64,000 bases of DNA. Source: Haplomitrium mnioides (lineage: Eukaryota; Marchantiophyta; Haplomitriopsida; Calobryales). This document shows, in pieces, positions 21,363 to 32,130 of the stretch. The first letter of the stretch is position 1, and each line of letters begins with the position of its first letter. The translations under genes and the position numbers were made by a program. Below the pieces are notes generated by a model that saw only the letters and a list, made by a program, of their open reading frames with translations, ran no database searches and was not told the origin of the DNA. The DNA lies in NCBI GenBank assembly GCA_049999725.1, contig JBNGIS010034285.1:1-64000 (forward strand). The letters are read 5' to 3'.

Positions 21363-23148
21363 CTATATTGGAATTGCGACCGTTTCCTTGCTCTTCTGAG
21401 CATGTTGTCTCCGGACTTCCTCCAAAATCTCCCTAGCCACATTCCTTTGCTCTTCAGCATCCATAGCCCCCACTTGTCTCCTGACCTCCTCCTGTTGCTT
21501 TGGGTGGAACCATTTGGAGCTATCTCTTTTGTAATCCGACTTGCTGTTATATAGCGACTTGGGTTCCTTAGCCTTCTCTACTCCACGCTTTTCCTTCGCT
21601 TTTCTTATTTCCGGTTTTGGGCTTCCACTCATGTATTCACCCAATAGCAATCCTCGGATGGAGGCGGTTCCCAACTTGGCAACTCAGCTTCCTCCTCCTT
21701 CTGTCCGTCCCCTACTTCTTGCTCCTAGTCCAGTGTTATCAAATTCACCGCCGGTGGGAGTGGTGGGGGGTTTGTGCCTGCACTTGAGCCGAGCTTCGGT
21801 CTCCTGGTGAGCGGGCAATTCATCGCCACATGTTCCTTAGACTTACATTGGAAGCAGAGCCCATAAGGCACCCCATTGTTCTGCCTCCGTCGCTATGTGC
21901 AATTTGAGGATATGTGACCCGACTGCCCACAGTTCCAGCCGATCATGATGGTTGTTCGGAGAGGCCTACCAGCCACCCACCTGCTAGGTTGCCCTACCCC
22001 TGGCCTTGTGGGTCTGCCTAGCATTGTGCGAGGTCCACCGCTGACATAGTACAGTGTCTCCGGTGCCTCTTCGGGCACAGACTCAACCTCCTTATGCAAG
22101 TATTATGGGGGCTCTTCCTTCACATAGTGGATGGCCTAAGCCTCCACGGGGCAATCGAAAGGAGAGTGGACGTGTTGTTTACACTTAAACCACCAAACCC
22201 CTACTTGTCTGATCGGCCTTGGCTTGCTCTCTAGTTTTAGTCCTGCTAGGAGTATGTGCATGGCCCCCATTTTTGCACTTAACTCTTTCACCTTCTCATT
22301 CAGCTTCCCACCTTCTCTCCTAGAGGATTTTGGTTCAGGTTCCTTGTCGGGGGTTCTCCTTGGCTACTTTTTATTTCCTTTCGATCTCTGGCTTCCTTCC
22401 TCTTCTGTTCCTTCCGTTTTTTCCTTCTTCTGGCTAACTGGCCCTCATCGAAACTGTTGGTGTCAGATTCCTTGTCACTTCCCGAGGTGGAGTCGGAACT
22501 CTCCTCTCACTCCTCTTCACTACTGGTCCCATCCAAAGAGTCTTCTGAAACGTACTTAGTCTGTGTCTTCCTCTTCAAGCTCATGACAGAGGCTCTTACG
22601 TGGGACTGGGTGGCACTCACTGCAGCATCTAGGGACTGGGGGTCGGTCTGCCATACCCACGTACTTATTTTCTTTGGAAACGCTACCAAGAACCACGAAC
22701 TCAACATCCCATCCGTGGTCGGGTGGTTAAGCTTCCTCGGTACCTTCTTGAATCTCATAGGAATCTTCTCATTGATTCTTTTTTCTTCATTTGTAGCTCC
22801 TCCACTTTAATTAAGGCCTTCGTCTCTTCTCAAATCTGGCAGGAACTCGGACACAAACGCAAAATTAAACGCCTCCTAATCCCTCTTGATCGGGTTTGGC
22901 CAATCCTTGTACCACGGCTATGCCTCTCCCTTCAAAACAATAGGCAGGATACCTAGAATCAGGTGACTCTCTTCGTTGGCCTCTACCGCATTCTCTAGGT
23001 TGTCCAACCATGCGTCACCGTCATGCTTAGGCCGTCCCTTATACGGCTTGTACTTGAATCTCCCCCGTAGTCCCTTGGGTGGTGCCAGGTGAACCATTAC
23101 AGCAGTAGGTATGGACAACTCCGCCCACAAATCGATACCTCCCTCCAC
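21363..23148 (-). pseudogene. gag: G1 gag with three zinc-knuckle positions, plus spacer
   Basis: The Gag start matches the MEEGIDLW type (23148) and is followed by GLRGRFKYKPYKGRPKHD and DAWLDNLENAVEANEE. A Ser/Asp/Glu-rich stretch (22507-22758) comes next. A first knuckle near 22150-22200 has lost a Cys (VWWFKC). The second (21899-21940) has Gly for its first Cys (GWNCGQSGHISSNC). The third (21815-21856) is intact (CFQCKSKEHVAMNC). The spacer 21363-21674 holds SKWFHPKQQ, a motif conserved in all G copies. Several frameshifts and stops. Confidence 0.78.
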
Positions 23149-23282
23149 TCTTCCTCAACTAGCTCACAACCAGATTCTCTATTTTTTGTAGCTTCTCAAC
23201 CTTGCTCCGATGCACCTTGAGGTCCTCTCTACAGAAGATAATACTTGGTCCTGGGTTGGTATGAGGTTCTTACGAACCTTGG

Positions 23283-23299
23283 CCCTCTTTCTAGCACCA
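23283..23299 (-). promoter_or_regulatory. G1 primer-binding site
   Basis: On the minus strand TGGTGCTAGAAAGAGGG lies 8 bases after the LTR end. Corresponding TGGCGCTAGAAGGAGGG-like sites occur after every complete G LTR end in the window (32031, 48212, 46848, 57984). The matching tRNA was not identified. Confidence 0.7.
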
Positions 23300-24639
23300 A
23301 AAAACTATGTCACCCCCTCTCTCCTGGCTTAACTCAGATAGAGCTTATTCCAATAGAAGAGGCGCGACACGGTTCAACAGGGCCTTCTATAAGACGGCCC
23401 TTGTCTCTATTTTATAAATCTCTTGCACGTACTAATAGCCATAAGCTTCTTGGCACCGTGGGTACTTCACACCAAATCCACACTCCGCAGTCCTCTCTTT
23501 CTCTCCACACACACCTCCAAGCCAAACAAGGACATGCTTAGATCTTGTCACTCATTCTTGCACTGAGACTACTTGCAATCATTCACATTTTTGCTATTTC
23601 ATAGGAAAAAGTACATATAGAACTACACCTACAAACTCAATGCAAACTCTATGTTGAGTCTACATAGGACCATCTACTCCAGCACATGTACTTCCTCTTG
23701 TACAGATCTACAGAGACTCTTACTCCTACTCACAATGATGCCCATGGCTATAGACGTATCTACACTATTTACTCGACAGAAGTGTAGAATGCCAGAGACC
23801 AATGACTTCTGATATCACCCGAGTTTCCTCCACGACACTTCACACTTCAACTCGCCTACTCACACACGCATTCGTCAATTAGTTTATACCCTCCGTCGTA
23901 GAGGGGCTTGGATTCACTTCCGCAAGCTTGGAAGAGGTTAGCTTAACTTCCACCTCTGGAAGGCAGTCCTCATGACTGCAAGACACACTCCACCAAATCT
24001 CGACCGGGTCTTCTCCGTAGTGCGTGGGCACTAATGCAGCCCCCCCTTGCCTTTGATCTCCTTCTGAAATGGTAATAGCAACACCCTCCTAATGCCACTG
24101 GGCGGAATCCCTTGCACAATCACGATTCATGAACCCAGGCAGAATGCACCTGCCTCTCCCTCGAGTAATGATCCTTCTCTAACACTCGTTCACCCTCTAG
24201 AATGAGTTCACCTGGATCGCCCGAGTCTCTAGAGCCTCCCGCTCCATGATTCTCGGTGCCCCTCCAATCCACCTCCACTTCTCTAGCCCCCGAATGCAAT
24301 TCTGCTCGCCTCACTTGATGGATTTCAGAATGCACCCCCCGTCCCTTGCTATCCCCTTGCACAAAAGCTTCAATCACACCTTCAATCTCATTCTCATCCT
24401 CTTAGAATCGCAATGTCCATCACAATGCATTTGTCTACGTAATCGTACACAATCACGCTTTGTGCCTCTCCCTGCTCCTCTCAAGACTCAGAACTCAATC
24501 TCCTTGTGTGCGCCCCAGCGATCGCACGTGCACTCTTTATCTCCCCACGTCTTCCCACGCCCCCTCGCAGTGGTAGGTGGTGAGATGACTTCCCGTAGCG
24601 ACACTTGTCCTGACTAGCTCTGAAGTCAATGGCAGGTTC

Positions 24640-24905
24640 AAGGGGTCTAGTCCGCACATTTTTGCGGATTGATGAGTCTGAAGATTCCAGCAAAACCAAG
24701 TCCAAAGATTCCCTCAGAACTTAGTCCAAAGATTTACGCAAAACTAGGTCTGAAGAATCTTGTAGAACTAAGTCCAAAGAATCTCGTGGAACTGAGTCCG
24801 AAGTATCCTGCCAAATCAAATCTGAAGAATCCAACAGAACCGAGTTAGAAGAACCCTGTAGAACCGAGTCTGAAGATCTCCGTGGACCCGATCCGAAGAA
24901 TCCCT
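24640..24905 (-). repeat. 24-bp tandem array, G1 LTR (inner)
   Basis: About eleven units of AAGTCCAAAGAATCTCGTGGAACT type on the + strand, same motif family as 18826-19010. Confidence 0.8.
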
Positions 24906-27375
24906 CGGTCCCTAAGTCCGAAGTTGACTTTTCCTTCAATGCCAACGTCTGACGCCATCTTCAACCTGGAAGTTGGACCTCCACTTTGACCTTGATCTAT
25001 AGTTAACCACAGACCAAAGTTCAAAGAATCCAACGGACTAGTGAGTCCGAAGGATCCCTTCGACCCTGAGCTCCAAGGTTGACTTTTCCTCCATGGCTGC
25101 CATCTTCAACCGGAAAGCTTGACCGCCGTTTTGACCTTGATTTGTGGTTGACCACGGACCCAAGTTCGAAGAATCCAACGAACTAGTGAGTCTGAATGAT
25201 CCCTCGGACATTGAGTTCCGAGGTTGACTTTTCCTTCATGGCCACCGTCCAATGTTGTCTTCAACCGAAAAAGCTTGACCGCCGCTTTGATCTTGATCCG
25301 CAATTGACCACGGACCCAAATCCGAAGAATCCAATGGACGGGTGAGTCCGAAGGATCCCTTGGACCCTGAGTTCTTAGGTTGACTTTTCGTCCATGGCTG
25401 TTGTCTTCAATCGGGAAGCTTGACCGCCACTTTGACCTTGATCCACAGTTGACTACGGGTCCAAGTCCAAAGAATCCAACAGACTGGTGATTCCTAAGGA
25501 TCCCTCGGACCCTGAGTTTCGGAGTTGACTTTCCTCTTTGGTCGCCGTCTTCAACCAAGAAGCTTGACCGCCGCTTTGACCTTGATTCGCAGTTGCCCAT
25601 GGACCCAAGTCCAAAGAATCCAACGGACTGGTGAGTCTGAAGGATCCCTCAGACCCTGAGTTCCAAGGTTAACTTTTCCTCTATGGTCGTCGTTTTCAAC
25701 CAGGAAGCTTGACCGCCACCTTGACCTTGATCTGTAGTTGACCACAAACCCATGTCCGAAGAATCCAACAAATTGGTGAGTCCAAAGCATCCCTCAGACC
25801 CTAAGTTCCAAGGTTGACTTTTCCTCCATGGCTGTCGTCTTCAACCGAGAAGCATGACTTCCGTTTTAACCTTGATCCACAATTGACCACCAACCCAAGT
25901 CCGAAGAATCCAATGAACTAGTGAGTCTGAATGATCCCTCGAACATTGAGTTCCGAGGTTGACTTTTCCTTCATGGCCACCGTCCAACATCGTCCTCAAT
26001 CGAAAAAGCTTGACCACCGCTTTGATCTTGATCCGCAGTTGACCATGGGCCCAAGTCTGAAGAATCCAACAGACTAGTGAGCCTGAAGGATCCCTCGGAC
26101 CCTGAGTTCCAAGGTTGACTTTTCCTCCATAGCTGCTATCTTCAATCGAAAAGCTTGACCGCCGCTTTGACCTTGATCCACAGTTGACCACGGGCCCAAG
26201 TCCGAAGAATCCAACGGACTGGTGAGTCCGAAAGATCCCTTGGACCCTGAGTTCCGAGGTTGACTTTTCCTCTTTGGCCATTGTTCCACGCCATCTTCAA
26301 CCGGGAAGCTTGACTGTCGCTTTGACCTTGATCCACAGTTGACCACGGACCCAAGTCCAAAGAATCCAACGGACTGGTGAGTCCGAAGGATCCCTCGAAC
26401 CATGAGTTCCAAGGTTGACTTTTCCTCCATGGTCGCCGTCTTCAACCAGAAAGCTTGACCGCCGCTTTGACCTTGATCTGTAGTTGACCACGAACCCATG
26501 TCCGAAGAATCCAACAGACTGGTGAGTTCGAAGGATCCCTCAAACCCTGAGTTCCAAGGTTCACTTTTCCTCTGTGGCTGTCGTCTTCAACTAGGAAGCT
26601 CGACTACCGTTTTAACCTTGATCCGCAAATGACCATGGATCCAAGTCCAAAGAATCCAATGGACGAGTGTCTAAAGGATCCCTCAAACCTTGAGTTCCAA
26701 GGTTGACTTTTCCTACGTGGCTGCTGTTTGACGCCATCTTCAACTGGGAAGCTTGACAATCGCTTTGACTTTGATCTGTAGTTGACCACGAACCAAAGTC
26801 CAAAGAATCCAACGGACTGGTGAGTTTGAAGGATCCCTCTGACCCTAAGTTCTGAGGTTGACTTTTCCTCCGTGGTCGCTGTCTTCAACCGAGAAGCTTG
26901 ACCGGCATTTTGACCTTGATCTACAGTTGACCACAGACCCAAGTCCGAAGAATCCAACAGACTAGTGAGTCTGAATGATTTCTCAGACATTGAGTTCCAA
27001 GGTTGACTTTTCCTTCATGGCCACCGTTCGACGTCGTCTTCAACCAAAAAGCTTGACCACCGCTTTTATCTTGATCCACAATTGACCACGGACCCCGAAG
27101 AATCCAACAGACTAGTGAGTCTGAAGGATCCCTCGGACCCTGAGTTCCTAGGTTGACTTTTACTCCGTGGCTGCCGTCTTCAATGAGGAAGCTTGACCGT
27201 CGCTTTGACCTTGATCGGTAGTTGACCACGAGTCCAGGTTCAAAGAATCCAATAGACTGGTGAGTCGGAAGGATCCATCGGACCTTGATTTCTGAAGTTG
27301 ACTTTTCTTCCGTGGCCGCTATCCGACGCTATCTTCAACCAGGAAGCTTGACCGCCGCTTTGACCTTGCATCCCA
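24905..27375 (-). repeat. ~147-bp tandem array, about 17 units, in the G1 LTR
   Basis: Anchored on TTGACTTTTCC (or one-base variants) at about 24924, 25079, 25224, 25380, 25525, 25669, 25814, 25959, 26115, 26260, 26415, 26560, 26703, 26858, 27003, 27153 and 27298. Spacing alternates between about 145 and 155; the long form carries ~11 extra bases after CCTTCATGGCC. Each unit has about four TTGAC[C/T] cores and GTCCGAAGAATCCAACGGAC-like 24-bp-type motifs. Three units (25224, 25959, 27003) share a distinctive variant, showing higher-order duplication. Confidence 0.9.
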
Positions 27376-27389
27376 TGATTGGCCAAAGA

Positions 27390-27705
27390 GCTCCGCTGAT
27401 CCGAGTCCGAAGGACTTCGCAGATCCGAATCCAGAGGACTTCAAGAATCCGAAGGACTTCACGGATCCGAATTCGATGGACTTCGGAGATCCGAATTAGG
27501 AGAACTTCGTGGATCCAAATCTGGAGGACTTCACGGATCCGAATGCGGAGGACTTCACGGATCTAAATCCAAAGGACTTTGCGGATCCAAATTCGATGGA
27601 CTTCACGGATCCAAATTCGGAGGACTTTCCGGATCCGAATCCGATGGACTTTGTGGATCTGAATCCGATGGACTTTGTGGATCCAAATCCGAAGGATAAT
27701 TTATG
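27390..27705 (-). repeat. 24-bp tandem array with GGATCC cores, G1 LTR (outer)
   Basis: About 12-13 units of GGATCCGAATCCGAAGGACTTCAC type. The + strand frame reads as an eight-residue DPNPxDFx repeat because 24 is divisible by 3. There is no start context or known domain. Confidence 0.85.
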
Positions 27706-28033
27706 ATGCAACATTCCCACTTACATGTGGTCCCTTCCATCTACTGTCAGCCTTCGATTTCCGTCCCACACCCCTAGTCCTCCTCGTCCAGTCCCTGATC
27801 TTCCTCCGCTTCCGATGTCGCTCTTCTTGTCACTTCTTTGCTTATTACCTCTAGCGAGTGTTCCGTTCTTCCCTGCCTTTCGCTGATGCTTGCATGACCT
27901 CTTCCACTTGCCCCTGATTTGGAGTACCTCGATGCCTCTGGTGTATCCTTTCGCCTTAGAAGTCGAGAATTGCACCGCCGATGCTTCCAATTCCTTCAAT
28001 GTTTTTAGTAGTGCCCCAATTCGCCGGCTGACA

Positions 28034-28116
28034 ACCCTAAAAGTGACTCACTACCACTTCTTTCACTCCTCTCTATTTTCTTATGAATAGCACAACCTTA
28101 TGCTTGTACTATTACA
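28034..28116 (-). repeat. E3 3' LTR, first 83 bases
   Basis: Minus-strand TGTAATAGTACAAGC starts at 28116, right after a purine-rich GACGGCGAGGATTA tract. The TGTAA- start resembles the E2 LTR. It is cut at 28034 by the G1 LTR. Confidence 0.7.
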
Positions 28117-28149
28117 TAATCCTCGCCGTCTAGTCGATGACATCCTCAT

Positions 28150-28830
28150 TATTACGGCAACTTTCGAAAATTTAAATAGCTTCTTTTGCATTCTCAAGAT
28201 TTGAAGAAGGTTCCCAAGTAGCATCATGAAGTGGACAGTCTTTCCACAAAACCTTGTATTGAACTTGTGGATGTCACCCGCATTTGATAACTCTTTTTGC
28301 CAAAATTTGGTCTAATTCAAATTCTTCATGATCATCACGAACAATGGCCGGAGGAGGAAGTTGAACATGATTTGGAAAAGAAGATGGACAAGGAACAAAA
28401 GGCTTAAGTTTAGATACATGGAACACATGATGAATCTTCATATGAAAAGAAAGATCAAGTTTATAAGAAACAAGAGAAATAACTTGAGAAATAGAGAAAG
28501 GACCAATCCAAGCAAGAGATAACTTACGAACTTGAGTATCTAAAGACAATGGAAGATCATGAGTGGATAACACAACTTGGTCACCTAAAAAAAAGAGCAA
28601 TCACAATGACGGCTATCGATATATTGTTTTTGCCAATTTTGAGCAACAGTAAGATGGTTGTGAGCGTCTTGCAAGGAACAAGATAAATGAGACAAAAAAG
28701 TAGAAATACTTGGAAAATTAGAAGAAGTAGGAGAAAGCAAACCATCAAGAACAAGAGGATGCTGGCCCGAATTAAGAAAGAAAGGAGAAAACCCAGTACT
28801 TGCTTGTTTGGAGTTGTTGTAGGCAAACTC
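28150..28830 (-). pseudogene. pol: E3 integrase C-terminal part and chromodomain
   Basis: Minus strand: LNSGQHPLV segment near 28780, GPFSISQVISLVSYKLDL (about 28440-28500), HHVFHVSKLKPF, then the chromodomain FELDQILAKRVIKCG-stop-HPQVQYKVLWKD...ATWEPSSNLENA (about 28170-28325). Both chromodomain Trp residues are present, unlike E2. One TGA interrupts it and a TAA follows NLENAKEAI. The end lies ~30 bases before the LTR. Confidence 0.88.
28826..28830. repeat. Target-site duplication of G2, left copy
   Basis: AACTC, identical to 36398-36402. Confidence 0.93.
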
Positions 28831-31800
28831 TGTCAGCCAGTGACATGAGGCACTAAGGAAGAATTCATGGAATCAGAGGTGGCATTAGAACAATTTCTCT
28901 CTCATAAGTGTTAAATTACCTCGGAAGTAGTGGATCAACTCCAATCAGTGAGTATGAGCGGAATGCTTGGATCCGAGAAGTGGAACAAGATCGTTTCGGA
29001 AGAAGAAAAGGGAGTTGTGTTAGCCAGCGAGTGGGGGAGCACCACTAAAATTTGATGGAAGCGCAAGAGAGCCTGTAAGTAGCATTGAGATGCAGGAATC
29101 GAAGCACGAGCAAGGAGGAACGGAGCCCTCACCAGAGCTCATCCGTCGAGAGGAGGAAGGAAGGGCGACCTTGAAAGGGAGGAAGGAGTAGGGACTAAGG
29201 GAGGAGGATCCGAGATACGGGGCGAAGATCGAAGAGTGGCAGCAGCAGGAGGGGACCGTAGACAAGGAAAGGCCGTAGCAAAAGCTTTCAGATGTCGAGC
29301 ACCAGAAGCAAAAATCGAGAAGGGAAAGGAGGTGGCCATGGCCTTTGTAAGCAATGATTACGCCGAGGATCGGGGGATGCTCCGATCCCTCAAGCGTTAA
29401 CGGGTTCTACTGGGGTCTACAACCATTTTCTTTAGTGTCTGCGGGTCTTTGCGGAAATGTGACGTCCTTAGGGGTCTCTGGGAGATTCATCATAGACGTG
29501 GTAGACGTAGGGGTGTCCGCGAGCCTTTGCAGAAACATGGCGTCTTTGGAGGGCTCTAAGAGATTTAGCGGAAATGTGGCAAGCACGGGGGTGTCCGCGA
29601 GCCTTGGCGGAAACGTGGCATCCTCATAGGTCTCTGGTCATTCAACGGAGATATGACAGGCGCAGGGGTGTCCGCGGTCAACTTTGGAGCTGCGGGTCAA
29701 AGGTGACGGTCCAACTTCCCCATTAAAAACAACGTCAAACGGCGCTACCTCAAACATGTGCACTTCGGAGAAGCCTGTAGGATTCCTCAGACCCCAGTCA
29801 ATTGCGGAACTATGGATCAAAGGTGGCGGTCCAACTTGCCTGTTGAAAACGACATTGGACGGCGCTCTGCGGAACCAAATCAACTATGGACCCAGAGGTT
29901 CTGTGAGTTCCTTCACACTCCTTATCCGAGGAATATTCCGAAATCTCCTGTGGTCAACTTCGGAACCAAAGGTTTGCGTGGCGGTCCAACTTCTCCGTTG
30001 AAAACGGCATCGAACAGCGCTACCTTAGACACTTGGCACTTTGGAGGAGCCTGTTGGATCCCTCGGACTGTGGTCAACTTTGGAATTCTTGGTCAAGGGT
30101 GATGGTCCAACTTCCCCGTTGAAAACGGTGTTGGATGGCGCTACCTCGAACACATGGCACTCTAGAAGAGCTTGTAGGATTCCTCGGACTCCGGTCAACT
30201 ATGGAACTACGGGTCAAAGGTGACGGTCTAACTTCCCCGTTGAAAATGGTGTCGGACGGCGCTACCTCGGACACGTGGCACTCCGGAGGAGCCTGTTGGA
30301 ATCCTTGAACCTCTGTCAACATTGGAACTACTAGTCAATAGTGGTGGTCCCACTTCTCTGTGGAAAATGGCATCGGACGGTGGCTACGAAAGAAAGTCAA
30401 CCTCAGAACTCAAGGTCCAAGGGATTCTTCGGACTCACCCGTTCATTGGGTTCTTTGGACTTGGGTCCGTGGTCAACTACGGATCAGGGTCAATGTGGCG
30501 GTCAAGCTTCAAATTTGAAGACGGCGTCAAACGGCGGCCACGGGGGAAAAGTCAACTGCGGAGTCTGTTCCGCGGGACTCTTCGAAACTGTGTTTTGTGG
30601 GATTCTTTGAAACTTTGCTCCACGGGATTTTTCAAACTCGAATCCGCGGATTTTCTCAGACTCAACCTCATACACCTTGGATCAGCTATTGTACTTGGAT
30701 CTTTTTGCAAATAGACGGGACAAGTGTCGCCATATCCGGAGCCCGAGCCCAATGGGAATAACGACCTTTTCAAATGGGAAGGATTTGTAGGGGCAGAAGC
30801 GCGACGGGTATACATTGACGGTTTGCAACATTGAACGGGTTGATGTTGGTATGCAGGCAAGCTAGAGACGTGCAAGCGATCTCGAGACAAGAAGACACAA
30901 CGAGGTAAGGCAGAAGGGTTTCCAATGAAAATTTACGTGAAGGGAGTGTACTCGTGCAGGGGGCTAGCAAGGGTGGAGGTGGACTAAAGGGGCGCTGAGC
31001 AGGGAACTCTAGAGGCTCGGGTGATCCAGGTGGACTCATCCTTGTAGGTGGACCAGTAGCGGAGGTGAATCGATACAGGAAATTGAAGGTTATCCGATTT
31101 GTTGAGAATTCGGGAGAGGCTGCCAAGTGCGATCTTGGAGTCATCTTTGCATCATCTCTGTATGAACATCAAACCCAGAAGTGCTCAGAGTGCGCTCTAG
31201 TTTATCCTTTCAAGTGGAGCTAAGAGGAGGGTAGTTGCGTTAGTGCCCGCGCACTGTGGAGAAGACTTGTTCAAGGTTCAGAGGTGGAGTGAGTTGTCAA
31301 CAATCGAGAGGACTGTCTTCCAGAGGTGGAAGATATAGAAATCCTCTTCCGAGCCTAAGGACGTAAATCCAAGGCTTATCATAAGGGAAGTTAAAAAACT
31401 ATCTGGAAGAAGGATGTGTGTGTGGGAGAGGAAAGGAAGATTGAGGTGGTAAGTTGAGGAAGGGAGGAGTTTGCTGAGGGGAGATAAGTCCTGGTGATGT
31501 TGTAAGGCCTATGATTTTGGTAAAGTGCAATGAATGTGTATGTTGTAATTGTGTATAAGTGTGCTAGTTAGAATTGAGTTCTGTTGCATTGTATAAAAAC
31601 AGTTAGAACTAGGATCCTCTAGGTATACCAGTTGTTTAGACCCTAATGCAGCGTTGTGAATGGGGAGTCAAGTCCCTTGACATTGTTCAGTGGCTCTGGG
31701 GTTATTGCATTCTGCTCCTGAATTGTATACAAGGTGGCTAGGCCCAGATTTAGGACCCCTGAATTATATTGAAGATTACCACAAAAGTACTTGGGTGTAT

Positions 31801-32022
31801 ATGTATGGGTATTCTTGCATTGAGTGTGAATGAGCAGCTGGGTTGCTGAATTGATTGTTGTAGAGAGGAAAGGCTTGTAAGGTGAAGAAGAGTTCCTTAA
31901 AGCCTCAAAGTGATAACTAGATAGGGGCCATCGCACAAAAGAACCTATTTCCCTTGTTTTTGTCCTCCTTTGCCTTCCAAGTGGCACCTATGAAGGCAAA
32001 GGCCTGAAGGAGGGGAGTGACA
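28831..32022 (+). repeat. G2 5' LTR (3192 bp)
   Basis: Starts TGTCAGCCAGTGACATGAGG and ends AGGAGGGGAGTGACA. Landmarks in order: unique start, GATCCCTCAAGCGTTAACGGG (about 29380), ~75-bp repeats (29420-29680), ~117-bp repeats (29690-30340), 24-bp-type motifs (30540-30680), GTTAGTGCCCGCGCACTG (31230), and the conserved last 400 bases ending at 32022. Confidence 0.92.
29420..30340 (+). repeat. ~75-bp and ~117-bp tandem repeats in the G2 5' LTR
   Basis: First block: GTGTCCGCGAGCCTTTGCGGAAACGTGGC-like units about 76 bases apart. Second block: GGTCAACTTTGGAACT..., GGTCCAACTTCCCCGTTGAA, GGCGCTACCTCGGACACGTG units about 115-120 bases apart, five to six copies. Corresponding blocks in the 3' LTR are 33430-33740 and 33740-34690 and hold more copies. 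Confidence 0.82.
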
Positions 32023-32030
32023 GAAATTTC

Positions 32031-32047
32031 TGGCGCTAGAAGGAGGG
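32031..32047 (+). promoter_or_regulatory. G2 primer-binding site
   Basis: TGGCGCTAGAAGGAGGG, 8 bases after the 5' LTR. It is the best-preserved copy of the family PBS in the window. Confidence 0.75.
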
Positions 32048-32130
32048 CAAAGAGATTGCAAAAACCTGAGACCAACCCGAGGCCAAGTTATCATCTTTGG
32101 AAGGAGTAAAGTTTTCTTCTCAATTGAGGC

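Larger units (their letters stand above)
19986..28033 (-). mobile_element. G1: truncated G-family gypsy element with a giant 5' LTR
   Basis: Read on the minus strand: LTR (28033 to 23308), PBS, gag, spacer, protease, and the beginning of RT, which stops abruptly at about 19986 against an inverted LTR fragment. RNase H, integrase and the 3' LTR are missing. The LTR start at 28033 abuts the LTR of chromovirus E3 (28034-28116), so G1 inserted into E3's 3' LTR. The matching duplication (ACCCT expected from 28034-28038) was not found at the other end. Confidence 0.85.
23308..28033 (-). repeat. G1 giant LTR (4726 bp)
   Basis: Minus-strand start TGTCAGCCGGCGAATTGGGG at 28033, end GGGGTGACA at 23308. 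Internally, in minus-strand order: unique 5' segment (28033-27706), 24-bp array (27705-27390), ~147-bp array (27375-24905), 24-bp array (24905-24640), then the unique 3' part with the TATAAAC box and the conserved end. Typical plant LTRs are a few hundred bases to about 2 kb; the extra length here is mostly tandem repeats. Confidence 0.88.

Noticed and set aside
25106-26514. Several long overlapping minus-strand frames with FGLG / MDSSD-like repeats
   Set aside because: They lie entirely within the ~147-bp LTR array and exist in more than one frame; repeat artefacts, not genes.
24905-27705. CRISPR-like or centromeric satellite array
   Set aside because: There are no unique spacers between repeats, and the array is enclosed by the termini of an LTR, so it is an LTR-internal minisatellite. 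A wider satellite role cannot be judged from one window.
27509-27706. Open frame encoding an eight-residue acidic repeat (DPNPxDFx)
   Set aside because: It is a by-product of a 24-bp tandem array, whose period is divisible by three; stops are avoided automatically. The opposite strand also reads open as a Ser/Gly/Phe repeat. No start context or conserved domain.
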